NCBI GenBank assembly: GCA_002050165.1
Contig: MWSW01000017.1
Coordinates: forward strand, 1-53,967
Source: Candidatus Tepidiaquacellales bacterium OLB4/UTCHB1
GTDB taxonomy: Bacteria; Bacteroidota; Ignavibacteria; Tepidaquicellales; Tepidaquicellaceae
Length of the DNA stretch: 53,967 bases
Reading direction: 5' to 3'
Shown here: positions 17,772 to 26,103 of the stretch, piece after piece
Layout: every line of letters starts with the position of its first letter
Numbering within the stretch: the stretch's first letter is position 1
The notes under the pieces: generated by a model
Databases searched by the model: none
Told to the model about the DNA's origin: nothing
The model's input: only the letters and a program-made list of their open reading frames with translations
Made by a program: the position numbers and the translations under genes

Positions 17772-17804
17772 AAAACCCCGGAGTGGTTATCCGGGGTTTC
17801 TTTT
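17772..17804. terminator. Bidirectional intrinsic terminator
   Basis: AAACCCCGG (17773-17781) pairs perfectly with CCGGGGTTT (17791-17799) around a 9-base loop. It is flanked by CTTTT on the plus side and by a short A-run at 17772-17775. It lies between converging genes (acyl-CoA dehydrogenase and the YceI lipoprotein) and should stop transcription from both sides. Confidence 0.9.
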
Positions 17805-17837
17805 AGGGAAGTTAATCTGTCTGAAAGTCCGATCATT

Positions 17838-18497
17838 TTACTCAGCAATAATTTTAAACTTAATATTAAAATCATCGTTAATCATGTTATCACCAAGATT
17901 TTCAAAAAACTTTCCTGACCTGAACCTAATATCCCACTCTGTCCTGTCAATATTAAAATCAGAGCTTGCACTGACTGATTGACCGTTTACTTTAATTACA
18001 GCGGGGAATGTGATGTTTTTAGTAATTCCTTTAATTGTGAGATTCCCACTGACTTTATGCGTGTTCCCTGTTGCATCTGCCTTTTCAAATACTGATGTAA
18101 TTTCAAACTTTGCCTCCGGGTGTGAATCAACACTGAAAAAATCATCAGACTTCAAATGACCTGTAAGTTTTGCATTATATTCGGGATCAGTCAGATCGAG
18201 TACTTTTATAGTGTTCAAATCTATAACAAATTTACCACCTGTCACTTTGCCATCTTTTAAAAACAATTCGCCTGATTTTACATCTACGGTACCGTTGTGT
18301 TCTCCTGTAACTTTCCTGCCAATCCATTCGACAATTGATGAACTTTTATTTATTTTTAAAATTTCAGTTTCATCACTTCCATGATCGCCTGCTACTTCCT
18401 TTTTCTCCGATGTTTCTATTGTTTCAGTGCTTTCACAACCAACAATAAAAACGGTGAATGCTAAAAGTGATAGTGTTAACTTTAAAATTGATTTCAT
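17838..18497 (-). CDS. YceI-family lipoprotein
   Basis: The 219-residue protein has a lipoprotein signal with lipobox FIVGC (Cys21). A charged linker (about 22-45) is followed by a YceI lipocalin-like barrel. Family features include SSIVEWIGRKVTGEHNGT, GGKFVIDLNTIKVLDL, HPEAKFEITSV, VSGNLTIKGITKNITFP and the final DFNIDRTEWDIRFRSG. YceI proteins bind isoprenoid-like lipids in known structures; the ligand here is unknown. Most family members are soluble periplasmic proteins, so the lipid anchor is notable. It lies one base after the marR stop and is almost certainly co-transcribed with it. Confidence 0.9.
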   Translation of the reverse strand: MKSILKLTLSLLAFTVFIVGCESTETIETSEKKEVAGDHGSDETEILKINKSSSIVEWIGRKVTGEHNGTVDVKSGELFLKDGKVTGGKFVIDLNTIKVLDLTDPEYNAKLTGHLKSDDFFSVDSHPEAKFEITSVFEKADATGNTHKVSGNLTIKGITKNITFPAVIKVNGQSVSASSDFNIDRTEWDIRFRSGKFFENLGDNMINDDFNIKFKIIAE

Positions 18498-18498
18498 T

Positions 18499-18966
18499 TT
18501 ATTTTATCTTATTTTCTTTTGTTCTTGTTTTGTCTAATAACTGATTTAGTTTTTTTGCTTCAGCAGTATTCAATGAACTGACTAAAATTTTCCTGAATTC
18601 AGTCCGGTCATCAATTAAGCTAAGGATCTCGAGACCTTTCTGTGTAATTAATACATCAACTTTTCTCCTGTCATTTTTGCAAATATTTCTTACTACCAAT
18701 TTCTTGGCCAACAATTTGTCGACCAGTCGCGATGCATTTGACATTTTATCAATCATTCTGCCAATAAGCATATTAATTGTTGCGGGTTTCGGGTATTGTC
18801 CCCTCAGAATTCTGAGTATATTATATTGCTGAATGGTAATACCATACTCTTTGAAAATTCGCGAAATTTCGAGCTCAATCCAACCCGCTGTGTATAGTAT
18901 ATTGACAACCAATTTCTCATATTCATTTTTGAACTTACTTTGTTTTATTGCATCTTCAATTTTCAT
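18499..18966 (-). CDS. MarR-family transcriptional regulator
   Basis: The 155-residue protein has the winged-helix layout of MarR proteins. It has a dimerising N-terminal helix, the region ITIQQYNILRILRGQ, the recognition-helix region MIDKMSNASRLVDKLLAKKLV and the wing with the family signature NDRRKVDVLITQKG. It binds DNA as a dimer, typically as a repressor relieved by a small ligand. It is the first gene of a two-gene unit with the YceI lipoprotein, so that lipoprotein is a likely target. A 12-base dyad just upstream of its start may be the operator. Its ligand is unknown. Confidence 0.9.
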   Translation of the reverse strand: MKIEDAIKQSKFKNEYEKLVVNILYTAGWIELEISRIFKEYGITIQQYNILRILRGQYPKPATINMLIGRMIDKMSNASRLVDKLLAKKLVVRNICKNDRRKVDVLITQKGLEILSLIDDRTEFRKILVSSLNTAEAKKLNQLLDKTRTKENKIK

Positions 18967-18976
18967 AATACAATAT

Positions 18977-18988
18977 ATGTAGTTACAT
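18977..18988. promoter_or_regulatory. Candidate MarR operator dyad
   Basis: ATGTA-GT-TACAT is a perfect dyad 10 bases before the marR start at 18966. It overlaps a TATATTG-like box on the minus strand, where a repressor could block transcription of the marR-yceI unit and perhaps the divergent yihY-like gene. The assignment rests on position and symmetry only. Confidence 0.4.
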
Positions 18989-19051
18989 TTGATATTTCAC
19001 CAAATAAATTTTAACATTTCTATTATCAATTAAATTCTAAATTTGAACGGT

Positions 19052-19059
19052 TATATTTG
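19052..19059 (+). promoter_or_regulatory. Candidate -7 box almost abutting a start codon (TATATTTG)
   Basis: TATATTTG matches TAnnTTTG exactly and ends 4 bases before the ATG at 19064. No Shine-Dalgarno is present. The divergent marR gene has a closely similar stretch (TATATTGTATTATG) at its own start, whereas here it reads TATATTTGTATTATG. Confidence 0.35.
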
Positions 19060-19063
19060 TATT

Positions 19064-20062
19064 ATGAATTTGAAAAATCACCTTTCAAAATTCCGCACGA
19101 GAAGAATAATTGCCAAATCACGGGAACATTATAGGAAAATACCGAAAGTTCTGTGGGCAACGTTGATTGAATTTCTTGACGATAAAGCGCTTAAGATGGG
19201 TGCCTCGTTGTCTTACTTTACATTAATCTCCTTAGCACCAATACTTGTTATATTAATAGCTGTAATAGGATTTATTTACGGACAGGAAGCAGCAAAAGGC
19301 GAAATTGTGAATCAAATATCAGAATTTATTGGTGAATACCCTGCGCAGGTTATTCAGTCTTTAATCCTTAGTGCTGCAGCTCCTGACACTGGTTTCATCG
19401 CAACTCTCATCGGTGTGGGCGTACTTTTCTTCTCGTCACTTGCTGTATTTGTCGAACTGAAAGAATCATTGAACATCATTTGGGGAATCGAGCCTATTCC
19501 CGGCAGAGGATTAAAAAATATTTTTTATTATCGCTTAAAATCCTTCTTAATCGTTGGAATCATTGCAGCTCTTTTATTAGTCTCGACAATTTTAAGTACC
19601 ATATCTGTCGTAGTTTCCAACTTCGCTACAAAACATTTTCCGGATTTTGTAAATTACCTTGCACTGATAAACGCTTTTACTTCTATTGTTATGATCACTG
19701 TTCTCTTTGCGTGCATTTTCAAATTCCTCCCTGACGTAAAAGTAAAATGGAAATATGTCTGGTTTGGCGCTTTTATTACATCCGGACTGTTCTATATCGG
19801 AAAGTATTTAATCACAACTTATCTCCAATATGCTACTTTTTCTTCTACCTACGGCGCTGCAGGATCACTCGTGGTCTTCCTTGTCTGGATTAATTACAGT
19901 TCGCTGATTCTGTTTTTTGGTGCTGAACTTACCCAGGTTACAAGAAAGTATTATAGTAAAACAGAACTTGAGCCAAAGAACGGTTTTGTGAAAATTAAAA
20001 AAGTATCAACCCTCGTCGCAGATTCAGTTGAAAAGCTTAAAAACTCAAACAACGATAAATAG
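19064..20062 (+). CDS. YihY/BrkB-family inner membrane protein
   Basis: The 332-residue protein belongs to the YihY/virulence-factor-BrkB family, once misannotated as ribonuclease BN. The family hallmark LGASLSYFTLISLAP-type segment (here MGASLSYFTLISLAPILVILIA) lies near residue 50. About six membrane helices follow, with VFVELKESLNIIWGI near 135 and TFSSTYGAAGSLVVFLVWINYSSLILFFGAELT near 265-300. A short charged tail ends the protein. The molecular function is not established. I chose the ATG at 19064; an in-frame TTG at 19043 would add seven residues. Confidence 0.88.
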   Translation: MNLKNHLSKFRTRRIIAKSREHYRKIPKVLWATLIEFLDDKALKMGASLSYFTLISLAPILVILIAVIGFIYGQEAAKGEIVNQISEFIGEYPAQVIQSLILSAAAPDTGFIATLIGVGVLFFSSLAVFVELKESLNIIWGIEPIPGRGLKNIFYYRLKSFLIVGIIAALLLVSTILSTISVVVSNFATKHFPDFVNYLALINAFTSIVMITVLFACIFKFLPDVKVKWKYVWFGAFITSGLFYIGKYLITTYLQYATFSSTYGAAGSLVVFLVWINYSSLILFFGAELTQVTRKYYSKTELEPKNGFVKIKKVSTLVADSVEKLKNSNNDK

Positions 20063-20078
20063 CGTTTTCAGTTTTTCA

Positions 20079-20107
20079 TTGACACTAAAAAAAATATACC
20101 TTAAATT
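20079..20107 (+). promoter_or_regulatory. Candidate sigma-70-like promoter
   Basis: TTGACA (20079-20084) is separated by exactly 17 bases from TAAATT (20102-20107), four of six matches to TATAAT. The predicted start of transcription would be near 20114, only a few bases before the ATG at 20118. The -10 region lies in the loop of the inverted repeat at 20094-20119. Confidence 0.3.
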
Positions 20108-20119
20108 AATAAGGTATAT
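20094..20119. repeat. Perfect 9-bp inverted repeat covering a ribosome binding site and start codon
   Basis: ATATACCTT (20094-20102) pairs with AAGGTATAT (20111-20119) around an 8-base loop. The right arm holds the AAGG ribosome binding site and the first two bases of the ATG at 20118. In RNA it would hide the start; as DNA it is a 26-base dyad suitable for a dimeric repressor. Confidence 0.5.
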
Positions 20120-20420
20120 GAAAAATTTAAAAACACACCCAAAGGCATTAAGCCATTTAAAGAGAAAAACATTAGCCAGTCAGTTTGTACTGGAACTGGT
20201 TTATCATCCGGAGATAAATGACATTAACTTTAAAGTAACAGTCTCTGAAATAATTATTGTTGTCAATAATATTGAACACAGATTCAAGATTAATACTCCT
20301 TTTAACCTAATCAGAAGATATTTTGAACGATTTATCCTGAAAGACAATTTCTCCGAAAGCGCTGACATTCAGGACTCGATTTTCAAAAAACCTGATATTC
20401 ATCATCACGTTTATAATTAA
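20118..20420 (+). CDS. Small hypothetical protein
   Basis: The 100-residue product begins MKNLKTHPKALSHLKRKTLA and ends with a His-rich tail (PDIHHHVYN). It has a basic N-terminus, a central beta-like stretch (FKVTVSEIIIVVNNIEHRFKI) and a helical part (NLIRRYFERFIL). It has no signal peptide or membrane helix. The frame is open further upstream into the yihY-like gene, but the ATG at 20118 has an AAGG site 3 bases before it and is preferred. The family is not recognised. Expression may be controlled by the inverted repeat over its start. Confidence 0.55.
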   Translation: MKNLKTHPKALSHLKRKTLASQFVLELVYHPEINDINFKVTVSEIIIVVNNIEHRFKINTPFNLIRRYFERFILKDNFSESADIQDSIFKKPDIHHHVYN

Positions 20421-20839
20421 CCGTTAAACCGGAACACCCTAAGGTACGAAATCTTTTCAACTCTTAATCATAACTTGTATTATTGAAATTTCTGAGTCCC
20501 GTTAGTATTTTTAAAATCCGGCAACTATTTCCATTCACAACTGATAATACTTTTCCCGCTAACATAAATAAAGCAAGTTGAATAAAAATTAACCTTATTT
20601 TATAAGTGACTATTTCTGATTTTCTTCTGCAGGTAAAAGAAAGGATTTACATCAGATTTAAGAATTATACGATTGTACATGTCCGAATAAAGTTTGACAA
20701 TTCTAATTTCATTTTGTATTCGTTCCTAAACTAAATAAATACCATTAAACTTGTAACTGATATGCATAATTTTGATTCTGAAACATCAACTGAATGAAAT
20801 TCCCTAGAAATTTAATACAGTTAAAATAAGAGAAATTAA
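20421..20839. other. 419-base gene-free AT-rich interval
   Basis: No open frame of useful length, tRNA-like fold, obvious terminator or repeat is visible here. It holds the 5' region of ettA, whose ATG at 20840 has an AAGAGA ribosome binding site. A long leader or a small RNA cannot be excluded by eye. Confidence 0.6.
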
Positions 20840-22516
20840 ATGGCAGACAACAAAATAATTTTTTCAATGGTAGGGGTAAGTAAAACCTATCCACCAAACA
20901 AGAAAGTACTCAATAATATTTACCTCTCATTTTTTTACGGTGCGAAAATCGGTATCATCGGTTTAAACGGCACCGGTAAATCTACCTTATTGAGAATCAT
21001 TGCGGGTAAAGAAAAGAGTTTTGATGGTGAAATACATTTCTCAAATGAAGAATATACAGTCGGGTTTCTGGAACAGGATCCAATGCTCGATCATACCAAG
21101 ACAGTACGACAAATTGTGGAAGAAGGCGTTGGTGATGTGATGAAATTATTGCGTGAATATGAAGAAGTGAACGCGAAATTTTCTGAACCGATGGATGACG
21201 ATGAAATGACGAAGCTGATTGACCGGCAAGGAGTTTTGACAGACGAGATAGAGCGTCTCAACGGTTGGGATATTGATTCAAAACTCGAACGGGCAATGGA
21301 TGCTTTGAATTGTCCTGATGAAAATACACCGATAAATGTCCTTTCAGGTGGTGAAAGGAGAAGGGTTGCCTTATGCAGGTTATTGCTAAAAGAGCCCGAT
21401 GTATTGTTATTAGACGAACCGACAAATCATCTCGATGCTGAATCAGTAGATTGGCTTGAGCAGCACCTTCGACAATATAAAGGAACGGTAATTGCAATTA
21501 CACACGACCGTTATTTCCTTGATAACGTTGCAGGTTGGATTTTAGAACTTGATAGAGGTGAAGGTATTCCCTGGGAAGGGAATTATTCTTCCTGGCTTGA
21601 ACAAAAGAAGCAACGATTGGAAACCGAAGCCAAATCTGAATCGAAGCGAATGAAAACACTTGAACGCGAACTTGAATGGGTAAAAATGAGCCCTAAAGCG
21701 CGACACGCAAAATCAAAAGCCAGATTGAGCGCTTATGAAAAATTACTGAACCAGGATGTACACCAAAAGGAGGAAAAGCTTGAGATATACATTCCGAACG
21801 GACCAAGGCTTGGCAGCAAAGTAATTGATGTAATTAATCTCAGGAAGTCATTTGGTGAAAAACTTTTATTTGATAACTTAACGTTCAGTTTACCGCCTGC
21901 TGGTATAGTTGGAGTTATCGGACCAAACGGCGCCGGAAAAACAACACTTTTTAGATTATTGCTTAATGCAGAAAAACCCGACGCAGGTGAAATTAATCTC
22001 GGAGATACGGTAACCTTAGGGTATGTAGATCAACAACATGCTGACATTGATCCAGAGAAGACAGTCTGGGAGCAGATTTCCGGTAATGCTGAAACCATCG
22101 AGCTAGGCGGTAAGCAAATAAATTCACGGGCATACGTTGCAAAATTTAATTTTTCCGGTCCCGATCAAAACAAACTTGTAAAAATGCTTTCCGGTGGTGA
22201 GAGAAACCGGTTACACCTCGCAATGACATTAAAATCAAATGCGAATGTCCTGTTGCTCGATGAACCTACCAACGATATTGATGTAAACACTCTCCGGGCG
22301 TTGGAAGAAGCACTCGAAAATTTTGCAGGATGTGCGGTAATTATTTCGCATGACAGATGGTTTCTCGACCGGATTGCAACACACATTCTGAGTTTCGAAG
22401 GGAACGCAAACGTTTATTATTTTGAAGGGACGTATAGCGAATATGAAGAGAATAAAAAGAAACGACTTGGAGATTCAGACCCAAAGCGGTTCAGGTATAA
22501 AAAATTAATCGAGTAA
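20840..22516 (+). CDS. ettA: ABC-F translation factor EttA
   Basis: The 558-residue soluble protein contains two ATP-binding cassettes. The first has GLNGTGKST (41-49), LSGGERRRVALCR and DEPTNHLDAES. The second has GPNGAGKTT, LSGGERNRLHLAMTL and DEPTNDIDVNTLRALEEAL, a wording characteristic of EttA. The linker region between the cassettes contains EWVKMSPKARHAKSKARL. EttA binds the ribosomal E site and gates entry into the elongation cycle according to the ATP/ADP ratio. Length matches the family. It has no membrane part. The comF homologue starts within its stop codon (TAATG), so the two are translationally linked. Confidence 0.95.
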   Translation: MADNKIIFSMVGVSKTYPPNKKVLNNIYLSFFYGAKIGIIGLNGTGKSTLLRIIAGKEKSFDGEIHFSNEEYTVGFLEQDPMLDHTKTVRQIVEEGVGDVMKLLREYEEVNAKFSEPMDDDEMTKLIDRQGVLTDEIERLNGWDIDSKLERAMDALNCPDENTPINVLSGGERRRVALCRLLLKEPDVLLLDEPTNHLDAESVDWLEQHLRQYKGTVIAITHDRYFLDNVAGWILELDRGEGIPWEGNYSSWLEQKKQRLETEAKSESKRMKTLERELEWVKMSPKARHAKSKARLSAYEKLLNQDVHQKEEKLEIYIPNGPRLGSKVIDVINLRKSFGEKLLFDNLTFSLPPAGIVGVIGPNGAGKTTLFRLLLNAEKPDAGEINLGDTVTLGYVDQQHADIDPEKTVWEQISGNAETIELGGKQINSRAYVAKFNFSGPDQNKLVKMLSGGERNRLHLAMTLKSNANVLLLDEPTNDIDVNTLRALEEALENFAGCAVIISHDRWFLDRIATHILSFEGNANVYYFEGTYSEYEENKKKRLGDSDPKRFRYKKLIE

Positions 22517-23226
22517 TGTCCGGCATCAACATATCCCAAATACACAAATTGCTTTTTAATGACTTATTGGATTTCCTTTATCCACCGATTTGCATAGTTA
22601 CAAGCAATAAATTACCAAAGTCAAACTCAAACAATTTTGTTGATGATAATATTCTTAAATCGCTTACTACGATTGACAAACATTCACTGAATCAGATTTC
22701 AGCAAAACTTTTGTGCGATAAAGTAATTTCATTATTCAGGTTTGAAGATGGCAGTGATCTGCAAACAATTATACATCACCTCAAATATAAAAAAATGAGT
22801 AAGCTTGGATTTGTGTTGGGAAGCTTACTTGCCTCTGAACTTTCAACACTCGATGAGATAGGCTCCTATGTACTTCTGCCGGTACCTTTGCACAAATTAA
22901 AGGAAAAAGAGAGGGGGTATAATCAATCTGAATTTATCGCGCGTGGAATTTCTAAAGTTCTAAATATTGATGTTAATGTTGATTTGGTTAAGCGGACAAA
23001 ATATACACAGTCGCAAACGAAGCTAAACCAAACCGAGCGGGAGCTTAATGTAATGGACGCTTTTACATTAACCAATCCTCAAAAATCGTCACATGACGTT
23101 AAAAATGTAATTATCATTGATGATGTAATAACGACCGGGGCAACAATAAATGAAGTTACTAAAGTCTTGCGTAATAAAACCGGTATTAATAAGATTGTGG
23201 CAGCAAGTATTTCTATTGCTCATTAA
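22516..23226 (+). CDS. ComF-family phosphoribosyltransferase-like protein without the zinc finger
   Basis: The 236-residue protein has the ComF core: a hood region LLPVPLHKLKEKERGYNQSEFIARGIS and the PRPP-loop NVIIIDDVITTGATINE near 195-212. In naturally transformable bacteria ComF helps move incoming single-stranded DNA in the cytosol; elsewhere its role is unclear. The N-terminal FLYPPICIV aligns with the usual FPPRCPLC, but the CxxC pairs of the zinc ribbon are missing. Only two cysteines occur in the whole N-terminal part. It overlaps ettA by one base, and its 3' end overlaps the convergent aminotransferase gene by 14 bases. Confidence 0.85.
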   Translation: MSGINISQIHKLLFNDLLDFLYPPICIVTSNKLPKSNSNNFVDDNILKSLTTIDKHSLNQISAKLLCDKVISLFRFEDGSDLQTIIHHLKYKKMSKLGFVLGSLLASELSTLDEIGSYVLLPVPLHKLKEKERGYNQSEFIARGISKVLNIDVNVDLVKRTKYTQSQTKLNQTERELNVMDAFTLTNPQKSSHDVKNVIIIDDVITTGATINEVTKVLRNKTGINKIVAASISIAH

Positions 23227-24403
23227 AATGGTTTAGCTCATCAACAAGTTTTAAAATATCCTGCTCGTTATTAAAAATGTGAGGTGATATTCGAAGAAAA
23301 CCCTCCCTCAATGCGACGTAAATACCGCACTGCTCAAGATACTTTTGAATAGCTTCATTTTTCGAACTTTCTTTATGTGAAAAGATCAAGATACCCGACC
23401 GATGTTTTTTTTCAAGTGACGATTCAATCATAAATTTACTTTCATCAATTTTTTCAACGAACAAATCAAGTAACTTCAATATATGATTGAATATATTTTC
23501 CACTCCCAGCTTTAAAAATAGTTCTATAGAGCTAATTAAACCTATCATACCGAGGCAATTCAATGTTGAATTTTCATAAGCGCTTCCATCATCCGAAAAA
23601 TCAAGTTTATAATCCAGAAATTTTTTGAAATCATATTTCACACTTGAAGTACCTGCATAAGTTGGTGCAACTTTATCGCGATTTCTTCTGGCGATATATG
23701 CAAAACCAATTCCTGATGGCGACATCATCCATTTTTGTGATCCTGTAGCGAAATAATCTACATCATATAGTTTGACATCAAAGGGGACAATTCCGGTTGA
23801 CTGTATCCCGTCGGTTACCAGCAAACATCCATACTTACGGCAAATATCAAGAATACTTCCGATATCATTTCTGAAACCAAGAAACTCAACGATACTTATT
23901 GTCAACACTTTCACATTATTCTCAGAGATTGTCATTTCAATGTCGGCTAATTTCATTTTTCCGTTTTCGGAAGGTATCATTACACTTTTCAAACCGCGAA
24001 GTTTCTCCTGATTCATCCATGGATAAACTACTGCTGGAAACTCCGAATCAGCATATGCCACAGTATCCCCTGCATTTAATCTTATCCCGTTTGCAAAAAT
24101 ATTCAATCCGTGCGTTGTGGAACTTGTAATTATAATGTCATCCGGATCTGCATTAATAAGTTCTGCTGCTTTATCTTTTAATAGTCTCGAATTATGAAAA
24201 TTAGCAAGGCTCAGATTTACGTGGTTATGTGTGAAATTATAAATGAATTCATCGAGTCGCCTTTTAGATTCGAGCGAATACGGACAATAATGTGCGGAAT
24301 CCAAATAAACATATTTCTGTGCAAAAGGAAATAAATTTCTGCACTCTTCAATTGATGAAAGTTTCATAAAATATTCATTTATGGCACAATCAGATATACT
24401 CAT
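23213..24403 (-). CDS. Class V aminotransferase, cysteine-desulfurase-like
   Basis: The 396-residue PLP enzyme has the class V fold marks: YVYLDSAHYCPYS at the N-terminus and TSSTTHGLNIFANG binding the cofactor phosphate. D198 in LLVTDGIQSTG contacts the PLP ring nitrogen, and the Schiff-base lysine is K224 in FATGSQKWMMSPSGIGF. The family covers cysteine desulfurases, isopenicillin-N-epimerase-like enzymes and kynureninase-like enzymes. I see no clear desulfurase cysteine loop, so the substrate is left open. The ATG at 24403 overlaps the stop of the lytic transglycosylase gene by 4 bases, so they form one operon. Confidence 0.85.
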   Translation of the reverse strand: MSISDCAINEYFMKLSSIEECRNLFPFAQKYVYLDSAHYCPYSLESKRRLDEFIYNFTHNHVNLSLANFHNSRLLKDKAAELINADPDDIIITSSTTHGLNIFANGIRLNAGDTVAYADSEFPAVVYPWMNQEKLRGLKSVMIPSENGKMKLADIEMTISENNVKVLTISIVEFLGFRNDIGSILDICRKYGCLLVTDGIQSTGIVPFDVKLYDVDYFATGSQKWMMSPSGIGFAYIARRNRDKVAPTYAGTSSVKYDFKKFLDYKLDFSDDGSAYENSTLNCLGMIGLISSIELFLKLGVENIFNHILKLLDLFVEKIDESKFMIESSLEKKHRSGILIFSHKESSKNEAIQKYLEQCGIYVALREGFLRISPHIFNNEQDILKLVDELNHFNEQ

Positions 24404-25401
24404 TTATTTTTTATCTTTTTCTTTGAAGTGTTTTCCTGTTTTAAATTGCTTTCAAATATTTTTTTATATTCATCCCAATAGTACATAATTTTTTCAACAT
24501 AAAAATATGGTTCGCGCCAGTTATCTAAAGTACCGTAAATAGGGCGACCCGTACCCGGCCAAACCAATGAATGTATGGAATCTTGTGAACTGGCAAGCAA
24601 CGGGTAAGATTCTTTTACATCATCCCATTTTTTGTAATTACCGCCAACATAAGCTGTAATCGTCATAGCATCAATCACCCTACCCAAGCCCGCATTGTAA
24701 GCCGCGAGTGCGAATTTATACTTATCTTCTCCGAGAAATTCAAAACTTGCTACCAGAGTTGCATAATAATAAATACCAGCAATAAGATTATTGGCAGGAG
24801 TACGGGTGTCAGATAATTTCAATTCTCTTTGCAGTCCAGCTCCGGTACCCGGCATAATCTGCATAAAGCCGAATGCCCCTGCATGCGAGACTGCACTATC
24901 CATGAAAGCAGATTCCTGCTTAATTATTGCAAGTATCAATCTCCAGTCGAATTTATAGTAATCACATTCCCTGACTATTAAATCACCATATTCCTCCACA
25001 ACTTTAAACACATTTCCGGGACTGAATCCCTTCCTTACGAATTTTCTGCTTTGATATTCTTCATTTTCATCCTGCCTTATGACAACAGGACCGCTCAGAG
25101 AGTTTTCACCTGTAAATGTATTGAATAGTTTTCTCCAGTTTATCAACAAACTATAAATATAGAACCTGCTTTCAGAGGATTGGTAATCAACCAAAACATT
25201 AAGATCAAGTTGCGAGTCTTCACCATTAACTTCAGGGTAGATTAGGTTCCCTTCATTCATCTGATTCAATTCCATCGAAGCAGAGTAACTTTTATCGGGT
25301 TCCCTGTTAATCTCAGATAATGAAAAATATATTGCAATCATTACCATCAGCGATGCCGGGAAATAAAAAATGAGAACTTTATTTTTAAAAATTGAGATCA
25401 T
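24400..25401 (-). CDS. Membrane-anchored lytic transglycosylase (SLT domain)
   Basis: The 333-residue protein has one N-terminal membrane segment (about 9-29), a periplasmic linker and a C-terminal Slt-type domain (about 125-310). The catalytic glutamate is E163 in LAIIKQESAF, followed by the family motifs SHAGAFGFMQIMPGTG and ALAAYNAGLGRV. It cleaves peptidoglycan glycan strands with formation of 1,6-anhydro ends. A Lys-rich tail follows the domain. It is divergent from the sigma/anti-sigma/Spy unit. A TAAATTTG box precedes its ATG by only 5 bases and there is no Shine-Dalgarno. Confidence 0.9.
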   Translation of the reverse strand: MISIFKNKVLIFYFPASLMVMIAIYFSLSEINREPDKSYSASMELNQMNEGNLIYPEVNGEDSQLDLNVLVDYQSSESRFYIYSLLINWRKLFNTFTGENSLSGPVVIRQDENEEYQSRKFVRKGFSPGNVFKVVEEYGDLIVRECDYYKFDWRLILAIIKQESAFMDSAVSHAGAFGFMQIMPGTGAGLQRELKLSDTRTPANNLIAGIYYYATLVASFEFLGEDKYKFALAAYNAGLGRVIDAMTITAYVGGNYKKWDDVKESYPLLASSQDSIHSLVWPGTGRPIYGTLDNWREPYFYVEKIMYYWDEYKKIFESNLKQENTSKKKIKNK

Positions 25402-25406
25402 CAGTA

Positions 25407-25414
25407 CAAATTTA
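25407..25414 (-). promoter_or_regulatory. Candidate -7 box for the lytic transglycosylase gene (TAAATTTG)
   Basis: Read on the minus strand, TAAATTTG matches TAnnTTTG exactly and ends 5 bases before the ATG at 25401. No TTTG -33 element is obvious at the expected distance. Confidence 0.35.
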
Positions 25415-25509
25415 CCTATTTAATTTATTTTGTTTAACAGTAAAAAAGTTTACTATAAATTTAAACCTTAGATTAATAATTTTGTCATACGAAAGGGTAA
25501 CTGGAGTAT

Positions 25510-26103
25510 TTGGACAAAAATTATATAAACGTAAATTCAGACGACACAGAAATTATCGAAAGCTTCAGAACTGGAAACGACCAAGCTTTCAACCATCTTG
25601 TACGGAAGTATCAAAAAAGGGTTTACTGGGTTGTCAGAAAAATGATTTCAGACCACGATGATGCTGATGATATTACACAGGAGGTTTTCATCCGTGTCTA
25701 TAAATCAATAAACGAGTTTCGTGGGGATTCAAGTTTCTTCACTTATCTCTACAGGATTGCAATAAATTTATCTTTAAATTTTTTAAACAAAAGAAAACGC
25801 ATGAATGGAAAACGAGCTGACTTCGACTTTGAAATTTCAAAATTCGAATCTAATGAAAGTTCTGCTGAAAACCTGATAGACAGACCCCGCAATGAAAAAT
25901 TATTTAAATCAGCTATTGAACAACTACCCGAACAACAACGTGCTGTATTTGTTCTGAGATTTTACGACAACCTCACTTATGATGAAATTTCAAAAATTCT
26001 GAACCGGTCGGTCGGAGGTTTGAAAGCAAATTACTTTCACGCTGTAAAAAAATTACAGGTAATTTTAAAACCACATTTAAAAGATTTATCTGAAGCAATA
26101 TGA
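25510..26103 (+). CDS. ECF-type RNA polymerase sigma factor
   Basis: The 197-residue protein has sigma-70 region 2 (about 22-92; DDADDITQEVFIRVYKSINEFRG, FFTYLYRIAINLSLNFLNKRKR) and region 4.2 (about 135-190; LPEQQRAVFVLRFYDNLTYDEISKILNRSVGGLKANYFHAVKKL). It lacks regions 1.1 and 3, as in ECF sigma factors. The start is TTG with a GGAG site just upstream; the next ATG would remove much of region 2. It overlaps the next gene, a probable anti-sigma factor, by 4 bases, and a Spy-like periplasmic protein follows. It probably senses an envelope signal, which is inference from context. Confidence 0.92.
   Translation: MDKNYINVNSDDTEIIESFRTGNDQAFNHLVRKYQKRVYWVVRKMISDHDDADDITQEVFIRVYKSINEFRGDSSFFTYLYRIAINLSLNFLNKRKRMNGKRADFDFEISKFESNESSAENLIDRPRNEKLFKSAIEQLPEQQRAVFVLRFYDNLTYDEISKILNRSVGGLKANYFHAVKKLQVILKPHLKDLSEAI

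Noticed and set aside
20028-20117. 30-codon N-terminal extension of the small gene at 20118
   Set aside because: It overlaps the end of the yihY-like gene and the inverted repeat; the ATG at 20118 has a proper AAGG site.
20421-20839. A tRNA or riboswitch in the gap before ettA
   Set aside because: No cloverleaf, no TTCRA-type arm and no conserved riboswitch core could be found by eye.
25392-25661. 89-codon plus-strand frame at the start of the sigma factor gene
   Set aside because: It is out of frame with the sigma factor, which has clear region 2 and 4 signatures and its own ribosome binding site.
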